A DNA stretch of 64,000 bases, taken from assembly GCF_039621855.1 (NCBI RefSeq), contig NZ_CP155071.1, forward strand, positions 3,596,001-3,660,000, given 5' to 3'. The position numbers were made by a program, and so were the translations under genes. This DNA comes from Erwinia sp. HDF1-3R. Its GTDB lineage: Bacteria; Pseudomonadota; Gammaproteobacteria; Enterobacterales; Enterobacteriaceae. Below the pieces are notes generated by a model. That model searched no databases, was not told the DNA's origin, and worked only from the letters and a program-made list of their open reading frames with translations. Position 1 is the stretch's first letter. Every line of letters begins with the position of its first letter. Below are positions 38,646 to 48,482 of this stretch, piece after piece.

Positions 38646-39374
38646 CTACTTTTCGCTCTTAGGCTTCTCCACCGAAGAGAGCATGCCGCGCAGGATATTC
38701 AGCTCGTCACGCTCCGGACGCGCCCGGGTATAGAGGCGACGCAGCTTGCTCATCACCTGGCCGGGATTGCCTTCACGGATAAAGCCGCTTCTGACCATCA
38801 TCTGCTCCATATGCTGATAGAAGCGTTCGAGATCGTCTACCAGCGGATAGGGGGATTCCTCATACTCAGGCTTCGGCGTTTCCTGCTGCTGGAGCCAGGC
38901 CATACGCACTTCATAAGCGACGATCTGCACCGCCATCGCCAGATTCAGCGAGCTGTATTCAGGATTGGCAGCAATGGCAACGTGATAATGGCACTTTTGC
39001 AGTTCATCGTTGGTCAGGCCCACGCGTTCGCGGCCAAATACCAGCGCAACCGGAGCCTGCTGCCCCTCCGCAACGCTTTTGATGCCGCATTCACGCGGAT
39101 CGAGCATCGGCCACGGCAGCGAGCGGGAGCGGGCGCTGGTGCCAACCACCAGGCTACAGCCCGCCAGCGCGTCATCCAGCGTATCGACAATCTTCGCTTC
39201 GCCAATGACGTCACTGGCGCCGGCGGCCAGCGCAATGGCCTGCGAGTCGGGTTTTACCAGCGGATTAACCAGATAGAGGTTGGTCAGGCCCATGGTTTTC
39301 ATCGCGCGGGCGACGGATCCCATGTTACCGGTGTGAGAGGTTTCCACCAGCACGATTCGGATATTTTGCAGCAT
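38646..39374 (-). CDS. trmJ: TrmJ, tRNA Cm32/Um32 methyltransferase
   Basis: SPOUT-class 2'-O-methyltransferase, 242 residues, matching E. coli TrmJ. It has the N-terminal [22 protein letters not shown] and the knot region [15 protein letters not shown] and [15 protein letters not shown]. It lies upstream of iscR on the same strand and divergent from suhB. Confidence 0.96.
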   Translation of the reverse strand: MLQNIRIVLVETSHTGNMGSVARAMKTMGLTNLYLVNPLVKPDSQAIALAAGASDVIGEAKIVDTLDDALAGCSLVVGTSARSRSLPWPMLDPRECGIKSVAEGQQAPVALVFGRERVGLTNDELQKCHYHVAIAANPEYSSLNLAMAVQIVAYEVRMAWLQQQETPKPEYEESPYPLVDDLERFYQHMEQMMVRSGFIREGNPGQVMSKLRRLYTRARPERDELNILRGMLSSVEKPKSEK

Positions 39375-39492
39375 AGGAATTCTGGTCTGTGAGATAATTT
39401 GGGGATACTAGCATATTTTCAGGACTTCTTACGATCTCCCTGCTATAATCCGCGCCGTTTTCCCGTTCTTTAACATCCAGTGAGAGAGACCG

Positions 39493-40296
39493 ATGCATCC
39501 GATGCTCAACATCGCCGTGCGCGCTGCGCGCAAGGCCGGTAATTTAATTGCCAAGAACTACGAAACTCCAGACGCCGTTGAAACCAGCCAGAAAGGCAGC
39601 AACGACTTCGTTACCAATGTTGACCGCGACGCCGAGCGCCTGATTATCGAGGTGATCCGCAAGTCTTATCCGCAACACACCATCATTTCTGAAGAGTGTG
39701 GTGAATTAGCCGGTGAAGACAAGGATGTGCAATGGGTTATCGATCCACTGGATGGCACCACCAACTTCATTAAGCGTCTCCCTCACTTTTCCGTCTCTAT
39801 CGCCGTGCGCATCAAAGGCCGTACCGAAGTCGCCGTGGTTTACGATCCGATGCGTAATGAGCTGTTCAGCGCGGTGCGCGGTCAGGGTACACAGCTGAAC
39901 GGTTACCGTCTGCGCGGCAGCACCGCTCGCGATCTGGATGGCACCATTCTGGCGACCGGTTTCCCGTTTAAGCATAAGCAGCACGCCACCCCTTACATCA
40001 ATATCGTTGGCAAGCTGTTTTCCCAGTGTGCTGATTTCCGCCGTACCGGTTCCGCCGCGCTGGATCTTGCCTACGTGGCCGCTGGCCGCGTAGACGGCTT
40101 CTTTGAAATCGGCCTGAAGCCATGGGACTTTGCAGCAGGCGAGCTGCTGGTACGTGAGGCGGGCGGTTTGGTGACTGACTTTGTTGGCGCACACGGTTAT
40201 CTGACTTCCGGCAACATCGTTGCGGGTAATCCACGCGTGGTGAAAGCGATGCTGGCTAACATGCGTGACGAACTGAGCGAAGCGCTTAAGCGCTAA
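39493..40296 (+). CDS. suhB: Inositol-1-monophosphatase / Nus factor SuhB
   Basis: A 267-residue protein with IMPase motifs ISEECGE, VIDPLDGTTNFIKRLPHF and KPWDFAAGELLVREAGG. In E. coli SuhB also acts with NusA/B/E/G in rRNA antitermination. It is divergent from trmJ. The ATG follows a GAGAGAG-like ribosome-binding site. Confidence 0.96.
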   Translation: MHPMLNIAVRAARKAGNLIAKNYETPDAVETSQKGSNDFVTNVDRDAERLIIEVIRKSYPQHTIISEECGELAGEDKDVQWVIDPLDGTTNFIKRLPHFSVSIAVRIKGRTEVAVVYDPMRNELFSAVRGQGTQLNGYRLRGSTARDLDGTILATGFPFKHKQHATPYINIVGKLFSQCADFRRTGSAALDLAYVAAGRVDGFFEIGLKPWDFAAGELLVREAGGLVTDFVGAHGYLTSGNIVAGNPRVVKAMLANMRDELSEALKR

Positions 40297-40327
40297 GCCG
40301 GTCAGGCCATCCCGAAAACGGGGTAAA

Positions 40328-40367
40328 GGGGCCGGGCGCGGGGAAACACTTTCCCGCGCCCGGGCCC
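40328..40367. terminator. Long GC-rich hairpin between convergent suhB and the NicO gene
   Basis: GGGGCCGGGCGCGGGGAAA, a three-base loop and TTTCCCGCGCCCGGGCCC pair over about 17 positions with one bulge and one mismatch. It lies between two convergent genes and has no long T tract, so it may work in both directions with Rho or as a processing block. Confidence 0.65.
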
Positions 40368-40405
40368 TGCTTTCCCGCCCGACAGGTCGCCTGTCGATGC
40401 CGGCA

Positions 40406-41491
40406 TCAGTGCAGAAACATCGGCCGAATGCCGCCTGACATCACCGGCTGAGCACTCAGCCACAGCACACCGCCCATCAATATCAGCAGTATGCCGCCGA
40501 CCAGCGACAACACCGGACGCCCCAGCCTTATCCAGCCCGTCGATGTGCCTTTGCGGCTAAGCTTTAGCGCCAGCGCACGCGAAACCTGCACCAGCAGCGC
40601 CATGGCAGACACCGTAAACGCCGTTCCTGCCGCCATCGTCAGCGCGGAGAATACCCCCCACAGATAGACGCCCGTTACCTTAGAAAACAGCAGCATCATA
40701 ATGGCGCCCGAACAGGGACGAAGCCCCATCGACAGCACCACCATCACCTGAGTTTTCAGGCTGACCGCCTTTTCCAGCTGCGCGGCATCCGGTACGTGTT
40801 GATGCCCACAGCCGCAGCTGAGCGGGTGGGAGTGGGAGATTGTCTGTTGGCCGGACCGGGTGCCAGCAGTCTGCTGCATAAGCCGGTGCCGACCCGATGA
40901 CAGGAGGCTGGCCGGATGATCTCCGGCGGGCATCATCCGGCGGTATAAGGGCGAAGCCCGCCGCGCCTGGCCGAGGCTTACTGCGGCCCGCCAGCAGAGC
41001 CACAGGCCCAGCCCCACCACCAGCAGATAACTCCCCTTCTCCAGCCAGTAGCTGCTGATATGCAGCTGGCGCGAGGAGAGTTTCAATGCGCCCAGCAGCA
41101 CGGTTACCAGCGCAATCGCCACACATCCCTGCACCAGCGACGCCGCCAGCGTGAGCTTAAGGCTGGTTTTAACCCTGGTCGGATGGGTGGCGAGAAACGC
41201 GGCGATCACCACTTTGCCATGTCCCGGCCCCAGCGCGTGCAGTACGCCATAAGCCAGACTAAAGCCCATTAGCGACAGGCCCGTCTGTCGGGGATGGCTG
41301 GCGACCTGTTGCAGTTGCGTGGTCATCTGCTGATGAAGCACTTTCTGCCACAGGATGTTCTGCAATAAAATCTGCGGCCAGTACTGCCAGACGGCAAGTG
41401 CCATGCTGGCAAAGGCCACAATCAGCAGAAGCACCGGCCAGGCCGATATTCCGCCGCGAAGGGATCGGGTCAGAGGTGATTTTAACGACAT
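40406..41491 (-). CDS. NicO/RcnA-type metal transporter, probably zinc-related
   Basis: A 361-residue membrane protein with about seven helices. NicO-family motifs include LAYGVLHALGPGHGKVVIAAFLATHP (broken here: GPGHGK and HP) and GLRPCSGAIMMLLFS. The cytoplasmic or periplasmic loop between has a metal-binding stretch HSHPLSCGCGHQH. Family members carry nickel or cobalt. The Zur-like box at the head of the operon argues for zinc. It overlaps the DUF1007 gene by ten bases, a common pairing. Confidence 0.8.
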   Translation of the reverse strand: MSLKSPLTRSLRGGISAWPVLLLIVAFASMALAVWQYWPQILLQNILWQKVLHQQMTTQLQQVASHPRQTGLSLMGFSLAYGVLHALGPGHGKVVIAAFLATHPTRVKTSLKLTLAASLVQGCVAIALVTVLLGALKLSSRQLHISSYWLEKGSYLLVVGLGLWLCWRAAVSLGQARRASPLYRRMMPAGDHPASLLSSGRHRLMQQTAGTRSGQQTISHSHPLSCGCGHQHVPDAAQLEKAVSLKTQVMVVLSMGLRPCSGAIMMLLFSKVTGVYLWGVFSALTMAAGTAFTVSAMALLVQVSRALALKLSRKGTSTGWIRLGRPVLSLVGGILLILMGGVLWLSAQPVMSGGIRPMFLH

Positions 41492-42144
41492 ATCAGCGTC
41501 ACCGTCTGGGCAAACTGTCGGCCCAGATCATCATCTGCGCGCGGCGCATCAGCTTTATCCAGCGACAGCGCCCAGGCCTGCAGCGCAGCGTTGGGTTTCG
41601 GCGTCTTTAGCGTCATTTTGCACTGTTTTTCCAGCTCAGCGGGCACGTGCAGGGATTGTTCAGAATCGTAAGTCATATCCACAAAATAGGTTGGATCAAA
41701 GGTCGAGAACCGGTAGCGCTGACCCGTCAGCGGCTGCGGTTCAGCCAGCGGCAGTATAAACTCCAGTACCGCCTTAGACCCCTGACGGGAGAGGTGATAC
41801 TCCGGGGGCAGGTTTTCAAACTTCACCGCTTTGCCCTCATGCCAGAACTCACTGAAATAGTGCTGTCCCAGCACGTTTGCCATGACTTCTGCCGCCAGTT
41901 TTTTCCACGCCACGCTGTCGGGTTTCGCGTCGCCCGCATCATAAAGCAGGTCCGCAGAGGTAATTTCATCCATCACCCAGTGCATTTTTAACCCGGTAAG
42001 CAGGTTATTTTTATGCACCAGCGTGACCTGCATGCTAATAAAACTGTGGGGATGCGCCAGCGCCTGCGTGGCTGTCGCCAGCAGCATGACGCACAATACC
42101 AGCTTTTTGCATATGTTATAACATAACAATTGAAAATTCCTCAT
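41482..42144 (-). CDS. DUF1007 family periplasmic protein
   Basis: A 220-residue protein with a signal-like N-terminus ending ATQALA and a mature start at HPHSFISMQV, typical of DUF1007, which is found beside NicO transporters and is thought to help metal handling. A His-rich mature N-terminus fits metal binding. The ATG at 42144 has poor ribosome-binding spacing and would place the Zur-like box inside codons 5-10, so the true start may differ. No in-frame ATG gives a better signal peptide. Confidence 0.75.
   Translation of the reverse strand: MRNFQLLCYNICKKLVLCVMLLATATQALAHPHSFISMQVTLVHKNNLLTGLKMHWVMDEITSADLLYDAGDAKPDSVAWKKLAAEVMANVLGQHYFSEFWHEGKAVKFENLPPEYHLSRQGSKAVLEFILPLAEPQPLTGQRYRFSTFDPTYFVDMTYDSEQSLHVPAELEKQCKMTLKTPKPNAALQAWALSLDKADAPRADDDLGRQFAQTVTLICR
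42114..42128 (-). promoter_or_regulatory. Zur-like operator for the DUF1007-NicO pair
   Basis: TGTTATAACATAACA matches the E. coli Zur core TGTTATANTATAACA with one mismatch. It overlaps the 5' end of the DUF1007 frame. This predicts derepression under zinc limitation. Confidence 0.65.
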
Positions 42145-42263
42145 CCTTCATCAACAAAATTTGTGACCCGGCTAATAAGCTTTAAATAAATCAGCGGCAG
42201 GATCCAGCAGCAGGTAGCGGAGAGTCTATTCTTAGAAGGTTACATTTACCGGGACCGCAGACA

Positions 42264-43532
42264 ATGAGTTCACCCCCCGTTGAGAATTCTGCCCTCTCCA
42301 CGTCGCAGCGTCACTGCCACCTCCTTTTGACGTTATTTCTTTCTGCCTCTTCCACCAGCCTCGAGACCCTGAGCCAGCTCAATGGCGTGAATCCTTCCGT
42401 CACTGAACAGGATCTTATTGAAGTTGCCTCCGCAATCCAGCGTTATCACCGGCTGAAGCTTACCTGCTGCCCGGCTGGCCACTATCGCGTAGAGGGGGAA
42501 GCGCTGGATCGTAAGCTCTGCCTGGTCTACTGGCTGCGCCGTGCGCTGCGGCTATCGCCTGCGTTTATCCAGCATCATTTTGCGCCGGCGATCAGGCTCC
42601 AGCTACAGGCCTGCCCGATTGATGCCTCCCTGTATGATGAGATGCAGCTAAAGCAGCTGTTAACCCAGTGCGCACTTAAGCTTTCACGCGAGTTCTCCGA
42701 GCGCGACGGCCAGTTTCTCCAGCTTTTTATGCAGCATATTCTGTGCGATCGCTGCTGCACGCCGTTTACTCCTTCCCAGCGCGTATGGCTTACCGCACGC
42801 ATTGAGCACCAGGTCGCCGATGAAATGATGGCGCAGTGGTGGCACGACAGCGGGCTGATATCGGAACCCGGTGACGTGCTGCTGTTTGCGCTGCTGTTCA
42901 GTCAGATGCACGTTCCCTCTGTCGACGAGGCGCAGCATGAACACGAGCGGGCCTTGCTGCATGCGGTAAAAGAGTTAATTGTGCGCTTTCAGTCATTTTC
43001 CGGTATGCGATTTAGCAATAAGGAGGGGATTTGCAATCAGCTCTATACGCACCTTGCGCAGGCGATGGAGCGATGCCTGTTCGGCATTGGCATTGATAAT
43101 ACCCTGACGGAAGAGGTGGGACGCCTCTACCCCAAACTGCTTCGCACCACGCAAAAGGCGCTGGCCGGTTTTGAACAACGCTACTGTCTGACCTTTTCGC
43201 CCGAAGAGGTGGGTTTGATTACCGTCATCTTCGGCGCCTGGCTGATGCAGGAAAGCGTTTTACAGGAAAAACAGGTGCTGCTGCTGACCGGCGGCAACCC
43301 GGCGCTTGAACAGCAGATTGAGCAACAGCTGAGGGAGCTGACGCTGATGCCGCTGAACATTAAATATCTTGAGGTCGGTGAATATCAGCGCAGCAGTGCC
43401 CCAAAGGGCATTGCGCTGGTGGTGACACCCTATGCCACCCCGCTGCCGCTCTACTCACCGCCGCTGATCCACGCCGAGCTGCCTTTACAGCCGCACCAGC
43501 AGCAGCGAATTCGCCAGCTGCTGGAGTCGTAA
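42264..43532 (+). CDS. csiE: Stationary-phase inducible protein CsiE
   Basis: A 422-residue protein similar in length to E. coli CsiE (426). It has an N-terminal winged-helix-like part, two PRD-like regions (LLHAVKELIVRFQSFSGM with the following HLAQAM) and a C-terminal PTS IIB-like fold (KQVLLLTGGNPALEQQIEQQ). The E. coli gene needs RpoS and cAMP-CRP; its target is unknown. It is between suhB and hcaT as in E. coli, apart from the inserted metal genes. Confidence 0.92.
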   Translation: MSSPPVENSALSTSQRHCHLLLTLFLSASSTSLETLSQLNGVNPSVTEQDLIEVASAIQRYHRLKLTCCPAGHYRVEGEALDRKLCLVYWLRRALRLSPAFIQHHFAPAIRLQLQACPIDASLYDEMQLKQLLTQCALKLSREFSERDGQFLQLFMQHILCDRCCTPFTPSQRVWLTARIEHQVADEMMAQWWHDSGLISEPGDVLLFALLFSQMHVPSVDEAQHEHERALLHAVKELIVRFQSFSGMRFSNKEGICNQLYTHLAQAMERCLFGIGIDNTLTEEVGRLYPKLLRTTQKALAGFEQRYCLTFSPEEVGLITVIFGAWLMQESVLQEKQVLLLTGGNPALEQQIEQQLRELTLMPLNIKYLEVGEYQRSSAPKGIALVVTPYATPLPLYSPPLIHAELPLQPHQQQRIRQLLES

Positions 43533-43585
43533 ATTTCAGACCCGGGCCTTGCCGTTGGCGTCACGCGCCTGAAACGCCTGGCCGT

Positions 43586-44722
43586 TCAGGAAACCCTGGG
43601 CCGCAGAAACAGCGCGGGTACCACCAGCACCGCCATCACCCAAAAAATCCCTCCGTGTAACGGCTGATACAGCACCCCGCAGACCATAGTCATAACGGCG
43701 ATACCACCGCCCATCGCCAGGGCAGAGTAGATGGATTGCAGACGGATGACCTCGGCCCCCTGCCGCGCCGCGATAAAGCGCATGGCCGCAAGATGGCAAA
43801 CGGTAAAGCTGCCGCAGTGCAGGATTTGCGCCACAATCAGCCACGGGAGCGCCGTCGTCGCGCCCAGCAGGCTCCAGCGGATAATGGCGCATACGCCCGA
43901 TAGCAGCAGGAGCTGGCTGGCACTCCAGCGGCGAAACAGCCGGTGGCTGAAGGCGAAGATGACGATCTCAGCGATGACGCCCAGCGACCAGAGATAGCCG
44001 ACCACGCTGGCGGTGTAACCCGCTTCCTGCCAGTAAATGGCGCTAAAACCGTAGTAGGCCGCATGTGCGCCCTGCATCAGCGTGACGCACAGCAAAAAGC
44101 GCCACACCGCGTTTTCCTGAAGCAGGCGCTGCCATTCCGGCCACCCTGCCCGCACATTTTGCTTCGTGTCGCCCTGCGGCATAACGGAGGGGCGCATAAG
44201 CATACCAGCGAACATGGCCGCCACGCCAAGGCAGAGCATTGCCAGCACGGCCTGATAAGAGAATGCATTCACCAGCACGCCCGTAAGCGCGGAACTGATC
44301 ACAAATGCCAGCGATCCCCAGAGTCTGACCGGCCCATAGGCCATGCCAATCTGGCTGAGCCAGGTCGATGCCAGCGCGTCGCTAAGGGGAACCAGCGGCG
44401 AGAAAAATAGATTAAAGGCAATCATCACCAGCAGCAGCCATACCCAGAAGGCGCTTACCCAGAAGCTGAGGACAAAAAGTAGCGATAGCAGTGCCAGCAG
44501 GCGAAGTACGGTAATCAGCTGCGAGGGGTGAGTTACGCGGGAAGCAATGAGCAGGCTGCCGAGAAAGCGGGCAATCATGCCGCAGCCGAGCAGCAGGCCG
44601 ATTTTCTCAGCCGTCAGGCCAGCGCCTTTAAGCCAGACGGCCCAAAAAGGAAGCCAGACGCCCCAGGCAAAAAAGTAGGTGAAATAGCCCAGGCCAAGCC
44701 AGTAAGCAGAACGAATGGTCAT
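43586..44722 (-). CDS. hcaT: HcaT-type MFS transporter (3-phenylpropionate family)
   Basis: A 378-residue protein with 12 predicted helices that aligns with E. coli HcaT, for example YFTYFFAWGVWLPFWAVWLK and SAIYWQEAGYTASVVGYLWS. In E. coli it is next to the hca dioxygenase operon, which is missing here, so the transported compound is doubtful. A 27-base palindrome lies about 50 bases upstream. Confidence 0.88.
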   Translation of the reverse strand: MTIRSAYWLGLGYFTYFFAWGVWLPFWAVWLKGAGLTAEKIGLLLGCGMIARFLGSLLIASRVTHPSQLITVLRLLALLSLLFVLSFWVSAFWVWLLLVMIAFNLFFSPLVPLSDALASTWLSQIGMAYGPVRLWGSLAFVISSALTGVLVNAFSYQAVLAMLCLGVAAMFAGMLMRPSVMPQGDTKQNVRAGWPEWQRLLQENAVWRFLLCVTLMQGAHAAYYGFSAIYWQEAGYTASVVGYLWSLGVIAEIVIFAFSHRLFRRWSASQLLLLSGVCAIIRWSLLGATTALPWLIVAQILHCGSFTVCHLAAMRFIAARQGAEVIRLQSIYSALAMGGGIAVMTMVCGVLYQPLHGGIFWVMAVLVVPALFLRPRVS

Positions 44723-44774
44723 TTTCCCTCCGACGATGTGCGCGCTACTCTGTCAGAGGTGGAGTTTAAGATCA

Positions 44775-44801
44775 AACAACGGGACAATTTGTCCCGTTGT
44801 T
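44775..44801. promoter_or_regulatory. 27-base palindrome between glyA and hcaT
   Basis: Arms AACAACGGGACAA and TTGTCCCGTTGTT are perfect over 13 bases around a single central base. It lies 28 bases past the glyA stop and about 53 before the hcaT start. It can form the stem of a glyA terminator, although the T tract is poor (GTTGTTTGATC), or be an operator for hcaT. Confidence 0.6.
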
Positions 44802-44828
44802 ATCACATTTCAGGTGCGCGGGAGCCTG

Positions 44829-46082
44829 TCAGGCATACACCGGGAAACGTGCACAAAGTGCCAGAACCTGTTTCTTGATGCGCTCGATGGTGCCTTCATC
44901 ACCGATGTTATCAAGAATATCGCTGATCCAACCGGCCAGCTCACGCACCTCAGCCTCTTTGAAACCCCGGCGGGTAATCGCAGGGGAACCGATACGAATA
45001 CCGGAAGTGACAAACGGGCTTTTCGGATCGTTAGGCACGCTGTTTTTGTTTACGGTGATATTTGCACGACCCAGCGCGGCATCCGCCTCTTTACCGGTCA
45101 GGTTTTTATCAACCAGATCCAGCAGGAACAGGTGGTTATGGGTGCCGCCTGAAACCACGTTATAGCCGCGCGCCAGGAACACCTCGACCATCGCTTTAGC
45201 ATTTTTCGCGACCTGCTGCTGATAGACCTTAAACTCCGGCTCCATCGCTTCTTTCAGCGCGACCGCTTTACCGGCAATCACATGCATCAGCGGGCCGCCC
45301 TGGCCACCAGGGAAGACTGCGGAGTTCAGCTTTTTATACAGATCTTCATCGCCGCCCTTCGCCAGGATCAGGCCACCGCGCGGCCCTGCCAGGGTTTTGT
45401 GGGTGGTAGTGGTGACGATGTGGGCATGAGGTACCGGGTTCGGGTAAACGTCAGCCGCAATCAGGCCCGCCACGTGCGCCATGTCCACGAACAGCCAGGC
45501 ACCGATACTGTCAGCAATTTCGCGCATTTTTGCCCAGTCACAAATACCGGAATAGGCGGAGAAGCCACCGATGATCATTTTTGGCTTATGCTTCTGCGCC
45601 TGGGCGGCCAGATCTTCGTAGTCAATTTTACCGGTTTCGTCGATGCCGTACGGCACCACGTTATACAGCTTACCGGAGAGGTTAACCGGCGAGCCATGCG
45701 TCAGGTGGCCGCCGTGCGCCAGATTCATACCCAGAATGGTATCGCCCGGCTGTAGCAGTGCGGTATAGACCGCAAAGTTGGCCTGTGAGCCAGAGTGAGG
45801 CTGCACGTTGGCATAGTCGGCGCCGAACAGCGCTTTAGCGCGATCGATAGCCAGCTGCTCAACGATATCAACATATTCACACCCGCCGTAGTAGCGTTTG
45901 CCCGGGTAACCTTCGGCATATTTGTTGGTCAGCTGAGATCCCTGCGCCTGCATTACGCGCGGGCTGGTGTAGTTTTCGGAAGCAATCAGCTCAATATGCT
46001 CTTCCTGACGCACTTTTTCCTGCTCCATTGCCTGCCACAATTCGGCATCGTAATCAGCAATATTCATATCACGCTTTAACAT
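44829..46082 (-). CDS. glyA: Serine hydroxymethyltransferase
   Basis: Converts serine and THF to glycine and 5,10-methylene-THF. It is 417 residues, equal to E. coli GlyA. The PLP lysine is in [18 protein letters not shown] 46082 is chosen (GGAG six bases upstream, [12 protein letters not shown]); the ATG at 46088 abuts the GGAG. A PurR-like site lies upstream, consistent with one-carbon supply for purines. Confidence 0.98.
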   Translation of the reverse strand: MLKRDMNIADYDAELWQAMEQEKVRQEEHIELIASENYTSPRVMQAQGSQLTNKYAEGYPGKRYYGGCEYVDIVEQLAIDRAKALFGADYANVQPHSGSQANFAVYTALLQPGDTILGMNLAHGGHLTHGSPVNLSGKLYNVVPYGIDETGKIDYEDLAAQAQKHKPKMIIGGFSAYSGICDWAKMREIADSIGAWLFVDMAHVAGLIAADVYPNPVPHAHIVTTTTHKTLAGPRGGLILAKGGDEDLYKKLNSAVFPGGQGGPLMHVIAGKAVALKEAMEPEFKVYQQQVAKNAKAMVEVFLARGYNVVSGGTHNHLFLLDLVDKNLTGKEADAALGRANITVNKNSVPNDPKSPFVTSGIRIGSPAITRRGFKEAEVRELAGWISDILDNIGDEGTIERIKKQVLALCARFPVYA

Positions 46083-46195
46083 CCGCATCTCCTGACTCAG
46101 CTAACTTCATATCGGTATTTAACGGCCCGTTAGGGCGAAGACACACAGTGTAAACTGTTTTACCTGGGGAGGGGTAGCCACAAAGCAGGCTTTTT

Positions 46196-46211
46196 ACGCA
46201 AACGATTGGCC
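46196..46211. promoter_or_regulatory. PurR-type operator of glyA
   Basis: ACGCAAACGATTGGCC matches the PurR consensus ANGCAANCGNTTNCNT except at two positions in the second half. glyA is PurR-repressed in E. coli. It lies 114 bases upstream of the glyA start codon. Confidence 0.6.
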
Positions 46212-46370
46212 TGAGAGCGGGCAAGGGTTGGTTACCTTTTTTGCAAGCCTGATTGTCCGGCATTTTCGTCATCGTCCCCTTCATCAGGATTCATCTGATG
46301 CCTGGCGGGGCAGCCTAATGCCCCCGCTAACTGCACGGAGAATTCTACATCGCCAACCACCGCAGGATAA

Positions 46371-46607
46371 GAGGTGCTGGCGGCCTGGGGCAAAGCCTGT
46401 AACGTGCTGGCGATGAGCGGTCAGTTTGATACGGAAGGTTTGATGAATTTACTGCCGCTGGAAAGTCAGCTGAGCGATCCGGCCTGCCGCTATTACCTCT
46501 GCGGTCCGGAGGAGTTTATGCAGGCAGTGGCACAACAGCTGCTGAAGCTGGGGATTGACGCATCCCGTATTCACTATGAGGTGTTCGGGCCGCATAAGGT
46601 TCTCTAA
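46371..46607 (+). pseudogene. hmp: Remnant of hmp (flavohaemoglobin) with a large internal deletion
   Basis: In one frame [14 protein letters not shown] (46371-46412), which matches the end of the Hmp globin domain (VLDAWGKAYGVLA in E. coli), runs straight into [13 protein letters not shown] and on to [19 protein letters not shown] and [12 protein letters not shown], the C-terminal end of Hmp (QFYLCGPVGFMQ; IHYECFGPHKVL). About 190 residues between are missing. A TAA codon immediately precedes the globin fragment, and no N-terminal globin sequence is recognisable upstream. hmp is divergent from glyA in E. coli, so the position is right. The product cannot bind haem or FAD normally. Confidence 0.88.
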
Positions 46608-46668
46608 CCATCCGGGAGAGATCGCCGTCCGTGATGGGCGGCGAACGCTTCGGGGGTAAGGCAGGGAC

Positions 46669-47019
<351 letters not shown>

Positions 47020-47147
47020 TCAGTCCCCCCATCCGGGAGGGCAATTTCTATTCAGTATATGTGCAGCGGACAGATACCGCCGCGCGGTCCGTCTCTTTTC
47101 GGCATGCTACGCTACCATATCCCACCGGGGTAGCGGCACGGAAAATA

Positions 47148-48482
47148 CTATTCCTTAAAGTCTGAGGCATCCAGCTCGTGCCGCGACAGCAGCTTATAAA
47201 ACTCAGTGCGGTTACGCCCCGCCAGTCGGGCGGCGTGAGTCACATTGCCTTTGGTCATCTGTAGAATCTTTCTTAAGTAGTTAAGCTCGAACTGGTTTCT
47301 GGCTTCCGCAAAGGTGGGCAGTGCGGTATTTTCCCCCACCAGGGCCTGTTCAACCAGTGCCTCACCGATGACCGGAGCCGTGCTTAGCGCCACGCATTGC
47401 TCGATCACGTTAACCAGCTGGCGGACATTGCCTGGCCAGCTGGCGGCCATCAGCCGCTTCATCGCCTCGGTGGAGAACCGGCGTACCGAGGGTTTATGGC
47501 GTTCAGCAGACTGCTTCAGCAGATAGTTTGCCAGCAGCGGAATATCCTCCGCCCGCTCCTGAAGCGTGGGGATCTTAAGGTTTACCACATTCAGCCGGTA
47601 AAAGAGATCCTCGCGGAACACCTTTTTCTCCATCGCCTTAGGCAAATCGCGATGCGTGGCGGAAATAATCCGCACGTTGATATCCAGATCGCGGTTACTG
47701 CCCAGCGGCCGCACTTTACGCTCCTGGATCACCCGCAGGAGTTTTACCTGCAACGCCGGAGGCATATCACCGATCTCATCCAGAAACAGCGTTCCTCCCT
47801 CCGCAGCCTGGAACAGTCCCTCGCGGCTGCTGACCGCACCGGTAAAGGCCCCTTTCGCATGACCAAAAAGTTCCGACTCCAGCAGCTGCTCCGGCAGTGC
47901 GCCGCAGTTGATGGCGATAAAAGCCTTGTTCGCGCGTGGACTGGCAGCATGGATAGCCTGCGCCAGAATCTCTTTGCCGGTGCCGCTCTGCCCGTTGATC
48001 AGCACGCTGACGTCCGACTGGGCTACCATCCGCGCCTGTTCCAGCAGGCGGAGCATCAGCGGGCTGCGGGTCACAATGCCCTCGCGCCAGCTTTCGTCTC
48101 CGGCGGGCGCACGGTGTGCGAGTGCCTGATCGATGGCGCTATAGAGGGCGTCGCGATCCACCGGTTTGGTCAGAAAGCCAAACACTCCCTGCTGGGTAGC
48201 GGAAACGGCATCGGGAATGGAGCCATGCGCCGTCAGGATGATCACCGGCATGCCCGGCTGCTGCTTCTGGATTTCACTGAACAGCGCAAGGCCGTCCATC
48301 TCATCCATGCGCAGATCGCTGATGACCAGATCGATTCGCTCTTTCAGCAGCATTTTCAGCGCTTCAGGCCCGCTGGCTGCGGTACAGACGCTAAAGCCCT
48401 CGCTGGTCAGCCGCATGCCTAGCAGTTTGAGCAGGCTGGGATCATCATCCACCAGCAGCAGATTCGCCGATTTTTTTATCAT
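47148..48482 (-). CDS. glrR: GlrR, sigma-54 dependent response regulator
   Basis: NtrC-family activator of 444 residues: receiver domain with phospho-Asp in LVISDLRMDEMDG, AAA+ domain with the Walker A GQSGTGKEILAQAIH and sigma-54 contact GAFTGA, and a C-terminal Fis-type HTH (NVTHAARLAGRNRTEFYKLL). It activates glmY from sigma-54 promoters. Its start overlaps the qseG stop by four bases. Its probable sites are about 2.6 kb upstream in front of glmY. Confidence 0.97.
   Translation of the reverse strand: MIKKSANLLLVDDDPSLLKLLGMRLTSEGFSVCTAASGPEALKMLLKERIDLVISDLRMDEMDGLALFSEIQKQQPGMPVIILTAHGSIPDAVSATQQGVFGFLTKPVDRDALYSAIDQALAHRAPAGDESWREGIVTRSPLMLRLLEQARMVAQSDVSVLINGQSGTGKEILAQAIHAASPRANKAFIAINCGALPEQLLESELFGHAKGAFTGAVSSREGLFQAAEGGTLFLDEIGDMPPALQVKLLRVIQERKVRPLGSNRDLDINVRIISATHRDLPKAMEKKVFREDLFYRLNVVNLKIPTLQERAEDIPLLANYLLKQSAERHKPSVRRFSTEAMKRLMAASWPGNVRQLVNVIEQCVALSTAPVIGEALVEQALVGENTALPTFAEARNQFELNYLRKILQMTKGNVTHAARLAGRNRTEFYKLLSRHELDASDFKE

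Noticed and set aside
46228-46416. Small plus-strand frame upstream of the hmp remnant, considered as its globin N-terminus
   Set aside because: It is in a different frame from the hmp fragment and shows no match to the Hmp globin domain, so it was left out of the pseudogene.
47397-48422. 341-codon open frame opposite glrR
   Set aside because: Antisense shadow of a clear NtrC-family gene, without start signal or family features.
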